Shown here: positions 1 through 9,460 of the stretch, piece by piece
How positions within the stretch are numbered: the first letter of the stretch is position 1
How the letters are laid out: each line of letters opens with the position of its first letter
Assembly (NCBI RefSeq): GCF_900182795.1
Contig: NZ_FXTX01000002.1
Coordinates: forward strand, 91,364 to 155,363
Direction of reading: 5' to 3'
DNA length: 64,000 bases
Source of the DNA: Venenivibrio stagnispumantis
Lineage (GTDB): Bacteria; Aquificota; Aquificia; Aquificales; Hydrogenothermaceae
Notes under the pieces: generated by a model
Seen by the model: only the letters and a program-made list of their open reading frames with translations
The model's database searches: none
What the model was told of the DNA's origin: nothing
Position numbers and translations under genes: made by a program

Positions 1-1
1 A

Positions 2-328
2 GGTGATTTAAAAAAAGATATAACTTTAAAAGATATTATATATTCAACATTTCCACCGGGTTCAGTTACAGGAGCACCTAAATTTAGAGCTATGCAGATA
101 ATAGATGAGCTTGAAGATTATAAAAGACATATATATTGTGGAGCTATTTTTTTGATTAGACCAAATTTAGATTTTGTGATGAGTGTAGCAATCAGGCAGA
201 TTATATTTCAAAATAAAAATGCATATATATATGTAGGAAGTGGTATTGTAGCCGATTCTAATCCGGAAAAAGAATATGAAGAAACATTAATAAAAGCAAA
301 AGCAAATTTAGAAAGTTTACTACTTTAA
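2..328 (+). CDS. pabB: Chorismate-binding enzyme, C-terminal fragment (aminodeoxychorismate/anthranilate synthase component I)
   Basis: This is the 3' part of a gene cut by the left window edge; the frame is open from base 2 and holds 108 residues. Near the beginning it carries FPPGSVTGAPK followed by RAMQIIDELE, the signature of the chorismate-binding fold shared by PabB, TrpE and isochorismate synthases, and later VGSGIVADSNPEKEYEE, the conserved C-terminal block in which the family's metal and substrate contacts lie. Family knowledge: the enzyme aminates chorismate in folate or tryptophan synthesis. I favour PabB because the fragment's RRYCGAIF-like segment (RHIYCGAIF) and the absence of trp neighbours resemble PabB, but TrpE cannot be excluded from the fragment. 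It ends 4 nt inside the convergent P-type ATPase gene. Confidence 0.8.
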   Translation, partial: GDLKKDITLKDIIYSTFPPGSVTGAPKFRAMQIIDELEDYKRHIYCGAIFLIRPNLDFVMSVAIRQIIFQNKNAYIYVGSGIVADSNPEKEYEETLIKAKANLESLLL

Positions 329-2742
329 AATCTATATTTTCTATAAAAATACTGTTTTGTTATCTCAACAACCAAAAGATAAATTAACACAATCACTGAA
401 ACACCTAAATATATATCTAACGGTAAAGGTTTTAACTCTAAAATTTTTCCAATTATTGTATAAGGTATAAAAATTGTAGCCAAAAATATAAAAGACACGG
501 AAGCAATAAGATATTTACTTGGTAGTGAGCTAAATATATTTTTCCTTGTTCTTAAAACCAGTAAAACAAAAATCTGTGTTAACATGCCTTCTAAAAACCA
601 GCCAGACCTAAAAATTTCTTCAGATGCTTTAATAATAATAAGTAAAAATCCAAATGTTATATAATCAAAAACAGAGCTAATTAATCCAAATACTATCATA
701 AAATGTTTTATAAATTCCAAGTTCCATCTTTTAGGTTCTTTTAACCATTCTTTATCAACATTATCATAAGGAATAGACATAACAGCTATATCTGTAAGTA
801 AGTTCTGGGTTAAAACCTGTTTTGGCAGTAAAGGTAAAAAAGGAATAATAAAAGAAGCTCCTGCCATCGAGAATATATTTCCAAAATTTGAGCTTGTTTG
901 CATAAATAGATATTTCATTGTATTTATAAATGTTTTTCTACCTTCTAAAATAGCATTTATCAAAATATTTAAATCAGGTTTTAACAACACAATTTCTGCT
1001 GTTTCTTTAGCTATATCTACTGCATTATTTACAGATATTGCAACATCTGCTGACCTCATGGCTGCAATATCGTTTATTCCATCTCCCATATATCCTACTA
1101 CATTTCCGGCTTTTCTTAATGAAGTTATAACCCTTTCTTTTTGCAAAGGATTTAGTTCTGCAAAAATATCTACATCTTGCACAACTTTTATGAGAGCCTC
1201 TTCTGATAGATTGTCTATTTCTTTTCCTGTCAGAATTTTTGTAGATAAATTAAGTTCGTTTGCTATATATATTGACACAGAACTATTATCTCCTGTTAAA
1301 ATTTTTAATTTAACTCCTATTTCAGATAATTTTTGTATTAGCTCTTTTGCATCTTTTTTCGGAGGGTCAAATAATATCAAAAACCCGAGAAATACCATAT
1401 CATTTTCATCTTCAAAAGAAATCTGCTCTTTATTAATTTCTTTAAAAGATACTGCTATAACTTTAAATCCTTTTTTACTATATTCATCAAAAGTTTTTTC
1501 AATTAAATCTTTATAATTTTCAATATCTTGAATATTGTTATCTATAAAAACATATTTTGAAATTGAGATAATATTCGGAAATGCTCCTTTTGTTATAAGG
1601 ATATTTTTATTTTCTTTTTTAACTAAGATTGATAATCTTTTTCTATTAAAATCATAAGGAATTTCATCTAATTTTTTATATTTTGTAATATCTATATCAT
1701 CTTTTAAGTTATTTCTTATTGCATCATCTATTGGATTTTTATAACCGGTTTCAAAAAAAGAATTGACATATATATATTCTGCAATCAATGGATTATCCAT
1801 ATCTAAAGCATCTTTATAACCGTATATTTTCATTTCTCCTTCTGTCAATGTGCCGGTTTTGTCAGAACAAAAAACATTCATACTTCCAAAATTTTCTATG
1901 GATACAAGTCTTTTTACTATCGCACCTGCTTTTGCAATATGCTTTGCACCATAAGATAGATTTAATGTTATTACAGCCGGAAGTAAAGAAGGAGATAATC
2001 CAACTGCCAAAGACAATGCAAATAATAAGGAATCAATAAACGGTCTGTGAAAATAGATATTTACTGCAAATACTACAAAAACAAGTAATATAGCAATATC
2101 AACAAGTAAGTATCCAAATTTTCTTAAACCTCTTTCAAACTCGGTTTCTTCTTTGCCTAATTTTAATTTTTTTGCTAATTTTCCAAATTCTGTATTTTGA
2201 CCGGTTTTTTCTACAACTGCTAAACCATAGCCACTAACCACATGAGTTCCCATAAAGATTTTATCATTTTCTCTTTTTTCTACAGGATATGGCTCTCCTG
2301 TAAGAAGTGCTTCATTTATAAACAAATCTTTGCTTTCTATAATTTTTCCATCAGCAGGGACAATATCTCCTGCTCTAAGAACTACGATGTCTTCCGGAAC
2401 AACATACTCTATTGGAATTTCTACTTCTTTATTATCTCTTATAACATTTACATATACTTTAACAATAGAAAGAAGTTTTTGTATTGCTTTATTTGCAGAA
2501 CGCTCTTGCCAGAATGTTAAAAATGTGCTAATTATGATAATAAATAAAATAATTAAAGATTCTAATTTATCTCCCAAAAAATAAGCTAAAATTGTGGCAA
2601 ATATTAGAAGTATCATAAAAGGGTTTTTAAATTGGGATAAATAAAGCTTTATATCTGAAATCTCTTTTTTTTCTTTTATTATATTAAATCCATACTGTTT
2701 TAATCTTTCTTCTGCTTCTTTTGAGCTCAAACCTTTAATCAT
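325..2742 (-). CDS. mgtA: P-type cation-transporting ATPase, MgtA-like
   Basis: An 805-residue P-type ATPase. Visible in order: a cytoplasmic N-terminal tail, two membrane helices, the actuator domain with LTGE (near residue 150), further helices with GLSPSLLP, the phosphorylation motif DKTGTLTEG (Asp near residue 294), the nucleotide-binding region with KGAF, TGDN, and the hinge GDGINDIAAMRSADVAIS (near 553), then six C-terminal membrane helices. The stretch IVKRLVSIENFGSMNVFCSDKTG matches the layout of the type IIIB Mg2+ importers (MgtA/MgtB) better than Ca2+ or proton pumps. Inferred role: ATP-driven uptake of Mg2+ at the inner membrane. Start chosen at ATG 2742 with an AGGAGAGGT ribosome binding site. 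The exact ion is not proven by the sequence; a plasma-membrane H+ or Ca2+ pump is the alternative. Confidence 0.82.
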   Translation of the reverse strand: MIKGLSSKEAEERLKQYGFNIIKEKKEISDIKLYLSQFKNPFMILLIFATILAYFLGDKLESLIILFIIIISTFLTFWQERSANKAIQKLLSIVKVYVNVIRDNKEVEIPIEYVVPEDIVVLRAGDIVPADGKIIESKDLFINEALLTGEPYPVEKRENDKIFMGTHVVSGYGLAVVEKTGQNTEFGKLAKKLKLGKEETEFERGLRKFGYLLVDIAILLVFVVFAVNIYFHRPFIDSLLFALSLAVGLSPSLLPAVITLNLSYGAKHIAKAGAIVKRLVSIENFGSMNVFCSDKTGTLTEGEMKIYGYKDALDMDNPLIAEYIYVNSFFETGYKNPIDDAIRNNLKDDIDITKYKKLDEIPYDFNRKRLSILVKKENKNILITKGAFPNIISISKYVFIDNNIQDIENYKDLIEKTFDEYSKKGFKVIAVSFKEINKEQISFEDENDMVFLGFLILFDPPKKDAKELIQKLSEIGVKLKILTGDNSSVSIYIANELNLSTKILTGKEIDNLSEEALIKVVQDVDIFAELNPLQKERVITSLRKAGNVVGYMGDGINDIAAMRSADVAISVNNAVDIAKETAEIVLLKPDLNILINAILEGRKTFINTMKYLFMQTSSNFGNIFSMAGASFIIPFLPLLPKQVLTQNLLTDIAVMSIPYDNVDKEWLKEPKRWNLEFIKHFMIVFGLISSVFDYITFGFLLIIIKASEEIFRSGWFLEGMLTQIFVLLVLRTRKNIFSSLPSKYLIASVSFIFLATIFIPYTIIGKILELKPLPLDIYLGVSVIVLIYLLVVEITKQYFYRKYRF

Positions 2743-2833
2743 TATACCTCTCCTTTTTTATAAATTTAAATTATATTTGTGAAAATTCAATTATTAGTAT
2801 ATATTGTTTTTCAAAAAAGATAAGGTGAGATAA

Positions 2834-3937
2834 ATGTTGTTTATAATAATCTTTTTAACGATATATTTTTTTATTAATTTTTATTTTTTTTATAAGATAA
2901 AGCATTTTCTAAATATTAAATCTAAATATATATACATATTTCCTGTATTAATGACCTTATCGCCGGTTTTTTATAGATTTTATGATAAAGCCGGATTTGA
3001 TAATTTTTATTTATCTTTTTTTATTTTATGGTATATGGGTTTTGTTATTTTGTTTGGAATATATTACTTTTTTATAGATTTTTATCATTTTTTGTTAAAA
3101 ATAATCCATAAAATTGTAGGACATAATCCTTTACCCCATATATCTATTAAAAAAGGATTTATTTTTGTTTTTGCTTTATCTATCTTATCAACAGCTTATG
3201 GATATTATGAAACTTTAAATCTTCAAGTTTATAGATTTATTATCTATTCAGATAAAGTTGAAAAAGATTTTAAAATACTCCATATTTCTGACTTACATCT
3301 AAATCAAGTTATGAGAGAAGATAAAATAAAAAAGATTATAGAGATTTATGAAAAGGAAAAGCCGGATATTGTTATATCTACCGGTGATTTAGTTGATGGA
3401 AATGTTAAAAATAAAATTTCTTATATAAATCTTCTCAGAAAGATAAATCCTCCTCTTGGGAAATATGCAATTCTTGGAAATCATGAATATTATGCAGATG
3501 TAGAGCAAGCTATTGATTTTACACAAAAATCAGGTTTCTTATTGCTAAGAGATAGTTTTATTTATCTTCCTTACAATGTAGCCATAGTTGGTGTTGATGA
3601 TATTGAAGCTGAAAGGTTTGGCATTTTAAGAAAATATAATGATTTAGAGATTTTAAATAAAGTGGATAAAGATAAATTTATAATTTTTTTAAAGCATCAG
3701 CCTAAAATTGATAAAAATATTATAGGTAAATTTGACCTTGCTTTGTGTGGTCATACCCATGGTGGAGTTATTTTCCCTGTTAAATATATACTACGAAAAA
3801 TCTTTATAACAGATGCAGGCTTTTTAAAAGGTGGTAATAGTTATATTTTTGTAAGTAGAGGAGTTGGAACCGGTGCAGCTCCACTTAGAATAGGAGCATT
3901 GCCGGATGTAGCAATTTTTGAGATTAAGAAAAAATAA
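2834..3937 (+). CDS. Membrane-anchored calcineurin-like metallophosphoesterase
   Basis: 367 residues with three or four hydrophobic helices in the first 130 residues, then a metallophosphoesterase domain facing, presumably, the outer side of the inner membrane. Metal-binding motifs are all present in order: ISDLHLN (near 153), TGDLVDG (near 183), GNHEYY (near 215) and GHTHGG (near 306). This is the YkuE/YaeI type, some members of which act on lipid-linked pyrophosphates such as UDP-diacylglucosamine-like or undecaprenyl substrates; the substrate here cannot be read from the sequence. Ribosome binding site AAGGTGAG precedes the ATG. It is transcribed divergently from the ATPase and converges on dcd with a 2-nt gap. 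Confidence 0.82.
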   Translation: MLFIIIFLTIYFFINFYFFYKIKHFLNIKSKYIYIFPVLMTLSPVFYRFYDKAGFDNFYLSFFILWYMGFVILFGIYYFFIDFYHFLLKIIHKIVGHNPLPHISIKKGFIFVFALSILSTAYGYYETLNLQVYRFIIYSDKVEKDFKILHISDLHLNQVMREDKIKKIIEIYEKEKPDIVISTGDLVDGNVKNKISYINLLRKINPPLGKYAILGNHEYYADVEQAIDFTQKSGFLLLRDSFIYLPYNVAIVGVDDIEAERFGILRKYNDLEILNKVDKDKFIIFLKHQPKIDKNIIGKFDLALCGHTHGGVIFPVKYILRKIFITDAGFLKGGNSYIFVSRGVGTGAAPLRIGALPDVAIFEIKKK

Positions 3938-3939
3938 TT

Positions 3940-4485
3940 TTATTTTTTATCTAAGAATATTTTTGAAGCAGTAGTTCCTCTTTGACCTTGATATTTTCCT
4001 CTGTAAGGTCTCTCTGCTTTTTCTGTCATTTGTGCAAATACAAGCTGACAGATTCTCATTTGAGGATATATTTTTATAGGTCTGGAATTAGCATTGTAAA
4101 ATTCAAGGGTTATATTTCCTTCAAATCCAGCATCTACCCATCCGGCATTTTCAATAAACAATCCAAGCCTTCCAAGAGAAGACCTACCTTCTACAAAAGC
4201 AGTTAGATAATCAGGAAGTTTAATATATTCTATTGTTGTAGCTAATATAAACTGCTTTGGTTTTATAATAAAACCTTCATCTGTTGCTTCAATAGTTTGC
4301 ATATGCTGATGGAAATAAGGCTCTTTCACATCAATTAAATCAATTGTATCCGGATAAACAAGAAAATCATAACCAAGTCTTAAATCAACAGAAGATGGTT
4401 GAATCTGAAGCTCTTCATCAATTGGCTCAATTATTAACTCTCTCTTATGTAAAAGATTTCTTATTGTTTTATCATTCAAAATCAT
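3940..4485 (-). CDS. dcd: dCTP deaminase
   Basis: 181 residues of the dUTPase/dCTP-deaminase trimer fold. Recognisable blocks are IQPSSVDLRLG, the active-site segment EGRSSLGRLGL (near 99-109), NAGWVDAGFEGNITLE with the catalytic glutamate, and the C-terminal nucleotide-binding strands with QRGTTASK. It supplies dUTP for dTTP synthesis. The GRLGL...WVDAGFEG pattern also occurs in bifunctional deaminase/dUTPase enzymes, so release of dUMP directly is possible. There is no ribosome binding site before the ATG at 4485; a TATAAT box ends 6 nt upstream, so the transcript may start at or next to the start codon (see the palindromic promoter at 4491-4514). Confidence 0.9.
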   Translation of the reverse strand: MILNDKTIRNLLHKRELIIEPIDEELQIQPSSVDLRLGYDFLVYPDTIDLIDVKEPYFHQHMQTIEATDEGFIIKPKQFILATTIEYIKLPDYLTAFVEGRSSLGRLGLFIENAGWVDAGFEGNITLEFYNANSRPIKIYPQMRICQLVFAQMTEKAERPYRGKYQGQRGTTASKIFLDKK

Positions 4486-4490
4486 AATAA

Positions 4491-4514
4491 AATTATAACA
4501 TAAATGTTATAATT
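4491..4514. promoter_or_regulatory. Palindromic divergent promoter between dcd and the DUF177-rpmF-plsX-fabH operon
   Basis: Perfect 11-bp inverted repeat AATTATAACAT / ATGTTATAATT around a 2-nt AA spacer. Each arm contains TGTTATAAT, an extended -10 element (TGnTATAAT), pointing outward on each strand. The plus copy (TATAAT 4508-4513) would start transcription near 4520 for the DUF177 operon; the minus copy (4497-4492) would start near 4485, the A of the dcd ATG. It could equally be an operator for a dimeric regulator. Confidence 0.6.
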
Positions 4515-4575
4515 GTTTTTAATAAAATTTTGCATAAATTCTCTACCTTAAAAATTTTAAAAAGGGGTGATTAAA

Positions 4576-5112
4576 TTGACAGCAATTATACTAAACCTTA
4601 AAGAAGAGTTAAAAAAAGAGCCTTTTAGAGAATATGAGTTTGAAATCCCTTTAAAAGAGCTGGATTTACCAGAAGAATATATGATAGATGAAAATGAGAA
4701 ATTAAAGGTAAAAATACATCTTGTAAAAGATAAAGATGATTATATTGTTTCAGTTGCTTTTGATACTTATATAAATGTAGAATGTGCAAGATGCTTAGAA
4801 CCGGCAAAAACAAAATTTGCAGTATCTGAAAGCATTATATTAACTAAAAAACCATCAAAAGAACAAGAACTTCATGAAGAAGATTTATTTACAGAATATC
4901 TTGAAGATGAAGAACATTTTAATCTAAATGAATTAATAAGAGAAGAAATTATTGTAAATACTCCTATGAAAGTTTTATGTAGTGAGGATTGCAAAGGACT
5001 TTGTCCGGTATGTGGAGCAAATAAAAATTTTGAAAGTTGTGATTGCGAAATAAAATTAAGAAGAAAAGAATCTCCTTTTGCTAAGTTAGAAAATCTTCTG
5101 AAAAAATCCTGA
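4576..5112 (+). CDS. DUF177 (YceD-like) protein
   Basis: 178 residues from a TTG start. The DUF177/YceD family sits next to rpmF in most bacteria and has been linked to 23S rRNA biogenesis; biochemical activity is unknown. Seen here: an acidic N-terminal half, ECARCLEP near 75-80, the family hallmark, and a C-terminal cysteine cluster CSEDCKGLCPVCGAN...CDC that could bind zinc. The TTG at 4576 is preferred over an in-frame GTG at 4567 because the AGGGGTGA ribosome binding site overlaps that GTG but sits 5 nt before the TTG. The gene is followed within 55 nt by rpmF, the conserved neighbour. Confidence 0.85.
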   Translation: MTAIILNLKEELKKEPFREYEFEIPLKELDLPEEYMIDENEKLKVKIHLVKDKDDYIVSVAFDTYINVECARCLEPAKTKFAVSESIILTKKPSKEQELHEEDLFTEYLEDEEHFNLNELIREEIIVNTPMKVLCSEDCKGLCPVCGANKNFESCDCEIKLRRKESPFAKLENLLKKS

Positions 5113-5117
5113 TTTTC

Positions 5118-5126
5118 TGTTATAAT
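5118..5126 (+). promoter_or_regulatory. Extended -10 promoter for rpmF
   Basis: TGTTATAAT (TG + 1 nt + TATAAT) lies 41 nt before the rpmF ATG, in the gap after the DUF177 stop, so rpmF-plsX-fabH may have its own start as well as read-through. Confidence 0.45.
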
Positions 5127-5166
5127 TATTGTTTGTCTTAAATTTGAAAAAAGGAGGTTTTTTATA

Positions 5167-5349
5167 ATGGCAGTACCAAAGAGGAAAAAATCTAAAGCTA
5201 AAACAGCTATGAGAAAAGCCCAATGGATGAGAAAATTAAAAATGCCGGGAATGTCTATTTGTCCGGAATGCAATCAACCAAAATTACCTCACAGAGTTTG
5301 TCCTCATTGTGGATATTACAAAAATAAAGAGGTAATTCAGGTAGTTTAA
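5167..5349 (+). CDS. rpmF: 50S ribosomal protein L32
   Basis: 60 residues starting [10 protein letters not shown], the invariant L32 N-terminus, followed by a basic stretch and a four-cysteine zinc ribbon [20 protein letters not shown] (C-x2-C ... C-x2-C). It is a zinc-containing structural protein of the large ribosomal subunit. A strong ribosome binding site (AAGGAGG) precedes the ATG. The stop codon overlaps the plsX start (TAATG), which indicates translational coupling with lipid synthesis, the arrangement found in many bacteria. Confidence 0.97.
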   Translation: MAVPKRKKSKAKTAMRKAQWMRKLKMPGMSICPECNQPKLPHRVCPHCGYYKNKEVIQVV

Positions 5350-6392
5350 TGTATATTGCTCTTGATGCAATGGGAGGAGATTATGCTCCTCTCTGTAATG
5401 TAAAAGGTGCAATAGAATTTGCAAAAGAAACAAAGCACGGCGTTTATTTAGTAGGCGATGAAAATATATTAAAAAAAGAATTAATTAAGTATGGCGGGGA
5501 AGGATTACCAATAGAGATAGTCCATGCAGATGAAGTTATAGAAATGGATGAACCTCCTTCTATAGCTCTCAGAAAAAAAAGAAATTCTTCTATGCATGTA
5601 GCAGGAAAATTAGTAAGAACAGGAAAAGCTGTTGGATTTGTATCTGCAGGTAATACCGGTGCTGCAATGAGCATCGGTAAATTTATAATTGGAGCAACGG
5701 AAGGAATAGAAAGACCGGCAATAGCAGTAGCATTTCCAAACAAAAAAGGAAGTAAAACAGTTTTAATAGATGTAGGTGCAAATGTAGATTGCAGACCAAG
5801 ACATCTTATAGATTTTGCAGTTCTTGGATATACTTATGCAAAAGAGATTTTAAATATATCTGACAATCCAAAGATAGGAATACTTAGTATAGGTGAAGAA
5901 GAAGGCAAAGGAAATGAACTTGTAAAAGATACATATCCATTGCTTAAAATGACAAAACTAAATTTTTTAGGAAATGCAGAAGGTAGGGATATATTTACCG
6001 GAGATTTTGATGTAATTGTTTGTGATGGTTTTGTCGGTAATGTTGTATTAAAAACAAGTGAAAGCTTAGGGATGATAATCCTTGAGATGATAAAAGCAGA
6101 AGTTGAAAAAAGTTTTATATCAAAATTCGGTGCAATGCTTATGATGCCTGCATTAAAAAGATTTAAAAGAAAAGCAGATTTTACAGAATACGGAGGAGCT
6201 CCTCTTCTTGGAACAAAAGGAACTACAATAATAACCCATGGAAGAGCAGATGAAAAAGCTATAAAGAATGCATTAAAAGCTGCAATGAATTTTGTAGACC
6301 ATCATTTTAATGAAAAATTAAAAGAAAATATACAAAATCTAATTCCGGAAGAGCTCAGAAGATACAGAGAGGAGATACCAAATAATGTTTAA
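5349..6392 (+). CDS. plsX: Phosphate acyltransferase PlsX
   Basis: 347 residues, the usual length. It opens with [14 protein letters not shown], the PlsX signature, and contains GAMSIGKF-like and GFVGNVVLK blocks and the C-terminal GGAPLLG segment. The enzyme makes acyl-phosphate from acyl-ACP at the inner membrane surface, the first step of glycerolipid synthesis with PlsY. Its start overlaps the rpmF stop by one base and its end overlaps the fabH start by 8 bases, so the three are one transcription unit. Confidence 0.96.
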   Translation: MYIALDAMGGDYAPLCNVKGAIEFAKETKHGVYLVGDENILKKELIKYGGEGLPIEIVHADEVIEMDEPPSIALRKKRNSSMHVAGKLVRTGKAVGFVSAGNTGAAMSIGKFIIGATEGIERPAIAVAFPNKKGSKTVLIDVGANVDCRPRHLIDFAVLGYTYAKEILNISDNPKIGILSIGEEEGKGNELVKDTYPLLKMTKLNFLGNAEGRDIFTGDFDVIVCDGFVGNVVLKTSESLGMIILEMIKAEVEKSFISKFGAMLMMPALKRFKRKADFTEYGGAPLLGTKGTTIITHGRADEKAIKNALKAAMNFVDHHFNEKLKENIQNLIPEELRRYREEIPNNV

Positions 6393-7320
6393 ATCTAAGA
6401 TAACCGGTATAGGTATGTATGTTCCAGAAAGAGTATTGACTAATTTTGACCTTGAAAAATTTCTTGATACATCAGATGAATGGATAACAACCAGAACAGG
6501 TATAAAAGAAAGAAGAATTGCAGAAGAATGGACAAAAGCAAGTGATTTGGCAGTTAATGCATCTAAAATAGCTATCCAAGAAGCAGGTATCTCTGAAAAA
6601 GATATAGATGTTGTAATAGTTGCAACTTCAACTCCGGATATGACATTTCCTTCAACAGCATGTTTTTTAGCAGATAAACTTGATTGTAATAAACCTATGG
6701 CTTTTGATATATCAGCAGCATGTAGTGGATTTATATACGGATTGACTCTTGGAGATACATTTATTAAATCAGGAAAAGCAGAAAATGTTTTAGTTGTTGG
6801 AACAGAGGTTTTCTCTCATATTATTGATTGGTCAGATAGAACAACGGCAGTTTTATTTGGAGATGGGGCAGGAGCAGTTGTTTTATCTAAAGGCAATGAT
6901 GAAAGTGATATATTATCAACTGTAATGAAATCAGATGGCTCAAACTGGAATTTATTACATTGTCCGGTTGGGGAAAAATTAAGAATGCAAGGAAGGGAAA
7001 CTTTCAAACTTGCAGTTAGAAATATGGAAGTAGCTTGTAATAAAGCTTTATCAAAAGCAGGTATAAAAAAGGAAGATATAAAATTGGTTATACCTCATCA
7101 GGCTAATATAAGAATTATAAATGCCCTTGCAGAAAAACTTGAAATTCCTCAAGAAAAAGTTTATAGCAACATACATAAATACGGAAATACAAGTGCTGCA
7201 TCTATTCCGATTGCTATGTATGAAGCTTATAAAGAAGGGAAGTTTGAGAGAGGAGATTATATACTCCTCACCGCATTCGGCGGCGGTTTAACTTGGGGTG
7301 CTATCGTAATTAAATTTTAA
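6385..7320 (+). CDS. fabH: 3-oxoacyl-ACP synthase III (KAS III)
   Basis: 311 residues with the thiolase fold. The catalytic triad is visible: Cys113 in AACSGF, His238 in PHQANIRI and Asn268 in YGNTSAAS. FabH condenses acetyl-CoA with malonyl-ACP to begin fatty-acid synthesis, the substrate supply for PlsX just upstream. The ribosome binding site GAGAGGAG lies inside the end of plsX. The gene ends in a 4-nt convergent overlap with the DUF151 gene on the other strand. Confidence 0.96.
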   Translation: MFKSKITGIGMYVPERVLTNFDLEKFLDTSDEWITTRTGIKERRIAEEWTKASDLAVNASKIAIQEAGISEKDIDVVIVATSTPDMTFPSTACFLADKLDCNKPMAFDISAACSGFIYGLTLGDTFIKSGKAENVLVVGTEVFSHIIDWSDRTTAVLFGDGAGAVVLSKGNDESDILSTVMKSDGSNWNLLHCPVGEKLRMQGRETFKLAVRNMEVACNKALSKAGIKKEDIKLVIPHQANIRIINALAEKLEIPQEKVYSNIHKYGNTSAASIPIAMYEAYKEGKFERGDYILLTAFGGGLTWGAIVIKF

Positions 7321-7790
7321 AATTCTATATTTTTTTCAAAATCTTCCGGTTTAAGTGATTCAAGCCATTCCTTAATATCTTCTTCATCTATTTTCTCTTC
7401 ATTATCTATTTCTAAAAGTTGCTGCGAAACATAAATAGGTGATTCTGTTCTGAGGGCTACATTTATAGCATCACTTGGTCTTGAATCAATCTCAATTTTG
7501 GTTCCATTTCTATCAATTATCACTACAGAAGCATAATAAGTGTTATCTTGTAAAGTGTGAATTTTGATACTATCTACTTTTGCAGATAATGAATCAATAA
7601 GATTTACCATTAAATCATAGGTCATTGGTCTTGGTGTTTGAACATTTTCTAAAACTGTTGCTATTGAGTTTGCTTCAAAAATTCCTATCCAGATTGGTAA
7701 TATTTTTGCACCTTCTTTGGATTTTAGTATTACTATTGGCATATTTGTTGTAGGGTCAAGTGTAATGCCTTGGACTTCCATTTCAACCAT
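7317..7790 (-). CDS. DUF151 / bifunctional-nuclease-family protein
   Basis: 157 residues of the DUF151 (BFN) family. Typical blocks are [14 protein letters not shown] near 30-43, RPMTYDLM near 54-61 and [11 protein letters not shown] near 104-114. A plant and a Thermotoga-type relative have been studied structurally and as nucleases, but the cellular role in bacteria is not settled. The C-terminal 30 residues are acidic. A strong AGGAGG precedes the ATG. It lies 14 nt downstream of miaB and probably shares its transcript. Confidence 0.85.
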   Translation of the reverse strand: MVEMEVQGITLDPTTNMPIVILKSKEGAKILPIWIGIFEANSIATVLENVQTPRPMTYDLMVNLIDSLSAKVDSIKIHTLQDNTYYASVVIIDRNGTKIEIDSRPSDAINVALRTESPIYVSQQLLEIDNEEKIDEEDIKEWLESLKPEDFEKNIEF

Positions 7791-7804
7791 AGCTTTTCCT
7801 CCTT

Positions 7805-9109
7805 TTAGTTTAATACACCTTCTAAACTGAATCTATTAACTTTTTCAATTTTTACATCAACTATCTCACCTAATAAATTATCCCTTCCGTAAAAATGGAC
7901 AAGTTTATTTGTTCTTGTTCTTCCTACATACTGTCCATCTTCTTTTTGTTCTTCTACAAGAACTTCTACAACTTTATTTTCATAAGCCAGATTTTTCTTA
8001 AATGTTATATCTTTTTGCATATTGATTAAATCATTTAACCATTTTGATAATGTTTCAGGAGTTTCTGCCATAGGCATATCTGCTGCCGGTGTTCCAGGTC
8101 TTGGTGAGTATTTAAAAGCAAATACTTGGTCATATTCTACTTCTTTTAATACTTTTATTGTTTCAAGATAATCTTCATAAGTTTCCCCCGGAAAACCTAC
8201 TATAATATCTGTAGATAAAGCTATATCCGGTATATATTTTTTTAATAGTTCTATTTTATGAAGATACTCTTTTTGTGTATAACCTCTGTCCATTGCTTGA
8301 AGTATTTTGTCTGAACCGGCTTGAATTGGTAGATGTAGGGCTTCACAAACTTGGGGTATATCTGCCATTGCTTTTATTGTTTCTTCATCTAAATCCCTTG
8401 GATGCCCCGTTGTAAATCTTATTCTTTCTACTCCTTTTATATCCGCTACTGCATATAAAAGCTCATAAAATTTAACATCTCCTAAATCTTTTCCATAAGC
8501 GGTAACATTTTGACCAATAAGATGTATCTCTTTTACTCCATCTTCTACAAGGAATTGAATTTCTCTAAGAATATCTCCTATTCTTCTACTTCTTTCTTTT
8601 CCTCTTGTTGTTGGAACTATACAATATGTGCATTTTTTATCACATCCTCTTATTACAGTTACAAATGCAGTATATTTATTTTCCCTAACGGTAGGATATT
8701 GGTCTAATTCAAATTCTGAGCTATCTATCTCTTCAAGTATTTCTACTGCTTTATTTCCTTCTTTAGCTTCTTGTAGTAATTTTGGTAAGTGATGAATATT
8801 TGTTGTTCCAAATACCATATCTATAAATGGTGCTTTTTGTAAAATTTCATAACCGGCTCTTTGTGCCAAACATCCACAAACCCCAATTATTGCATTTGGG
8901 TTTTGTTTTTTTATTTTTTTAAATTCTCCAAGGGCTGATAATACTTTTTGGTCTGGTTTTTCTCTTACAGAGCATGTATTTACTAATATTACATCTGCTT
9001 CTGTCCAGTCCTGTGCCAGCTCATAACCAAGGGTTTTTAATATTCCTGCCATTTTTTCGGAATCATTAACATTCATCTGACATCCAAATGTTCTTATATA
9101 AAATTTCAA
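7805..9109 (-). CDS. miaB: tRNA-2-methylthio-N6-dimethylallyladenosine synthase (radical SAM)
   Basis: About 434 residues with the three MiaB modules: an N-terminal UPF0004 domain with cluster cysteines in FGCQMN, NTCSVR and CGCLAQ (near residues 10, 46, 80), a radical-SAM domain with CDKKCTYC (C-x3-C-x2-C near 156-163), and a C-terminal TRAM RNA-binding domain. It adds a methylthio group to i6A37 of tRNAs. Two adjacent TTG codons could be the start (9112 or 9109); I chose 9109 because its spacing from AGGAGG is 7 nt and the protein then begins MKFYIRTFGCQMN like its relatives. Confidence 0.95.
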   Translation of the reverse strand: MKFYIRTFGCQMNVNDSEKMAGILKTLGYELAQDWTEADVILVNTCSVREKPDQKVLSALGEFKKIKKQNPNAIIGVCGCLAQRAGYEILQKAPFIDMVFGTTNIHHLPKLLQEAKEGNKAVEILEEIDSSEFELDQYPTVRENKYTAFVTVIRGCDKKCTYCIVPTTRGKERSRRIGDILREIQFLVEDGVKEIHLIGQNVTAYGKDLGDVKFYELLYAVADIKGVERIRFTTGHPRDLDEETIKAMADIPQVCEALHLPIQAGSDKILQAMDRGYTQKEYLHKIELLKKYIPDIALSTDIIVGFPGETYEDYLETIKVLKEVEYDQVFAFKYSPRPGTPAADMPMAETPETLSKWLNDLINMQKDITFKKNLAYENKVVEVLVEEQKEDGQYVGRTRTNKLVHFYGRDNLLGEIVDVKIEKVNRFSLEGVLN

Positions 9110-9223
9110 CAATATTCCTCCTACCTTAAATTTTCCAATTTTACATAATATGTAAATTTATTTGATTTTTCAAGAAGAAAGATATATTATAAGTTTAATA
9201 TTTATTTTTGAGTGAAAAGAAAA

Positions 9224-9460
9224 ATGAGTAAAAAAAATGAAATTTTAAATATTTTACAGAAAAATAAAGAGGAATTAAAAAAGTTTGGTGTTAAAAGAAT
9301 TGGTATATTTGGCTCGGCAGTAAGAAATGAGTTAAAAAAAGATAGTGATATTGATTTTATTGTTGAGTTTGAAGAAAATAGAGGAGATATGAAAGATTTT
9401 ATTGGTGTTATTGAATTTCTTGAAAATTTATTTAATAGAAATGTTGAGGTACTCTTATAG
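9224..9460 (+). CDS. MNT-type minimal nucleotidyltransferase, probably truncated
   Basis: 78 residues of the small nucleotidyltransferase (MNT/MntA-like) family. The active-site pattern GSAVRNELKKDSDIDFIVEF (G-S-x9-D-x-D) is intact. Family members usually run 95-100 or more residues and are paired with a HEPN toxin gene; here the reading frame stops at VEVLL, and no HEPN gene follows. Instead the stop lies in the left arm of a long hairpin at the end of a TnpB element (9448-9532), so truncation by insertion is likely. ATG 9224 is preferred to the GTG at 9212. No convincing ribosome binding site is seen. It may be a non-functional remnant. Confidence 0.7.
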   Translation: MSKKNEILNILQKNKEELKKFGVKRIGIFGSAVRNELKKDSDIDFIVEFEENRGDMKDFIGVIEFLENLFNRNVEVLL

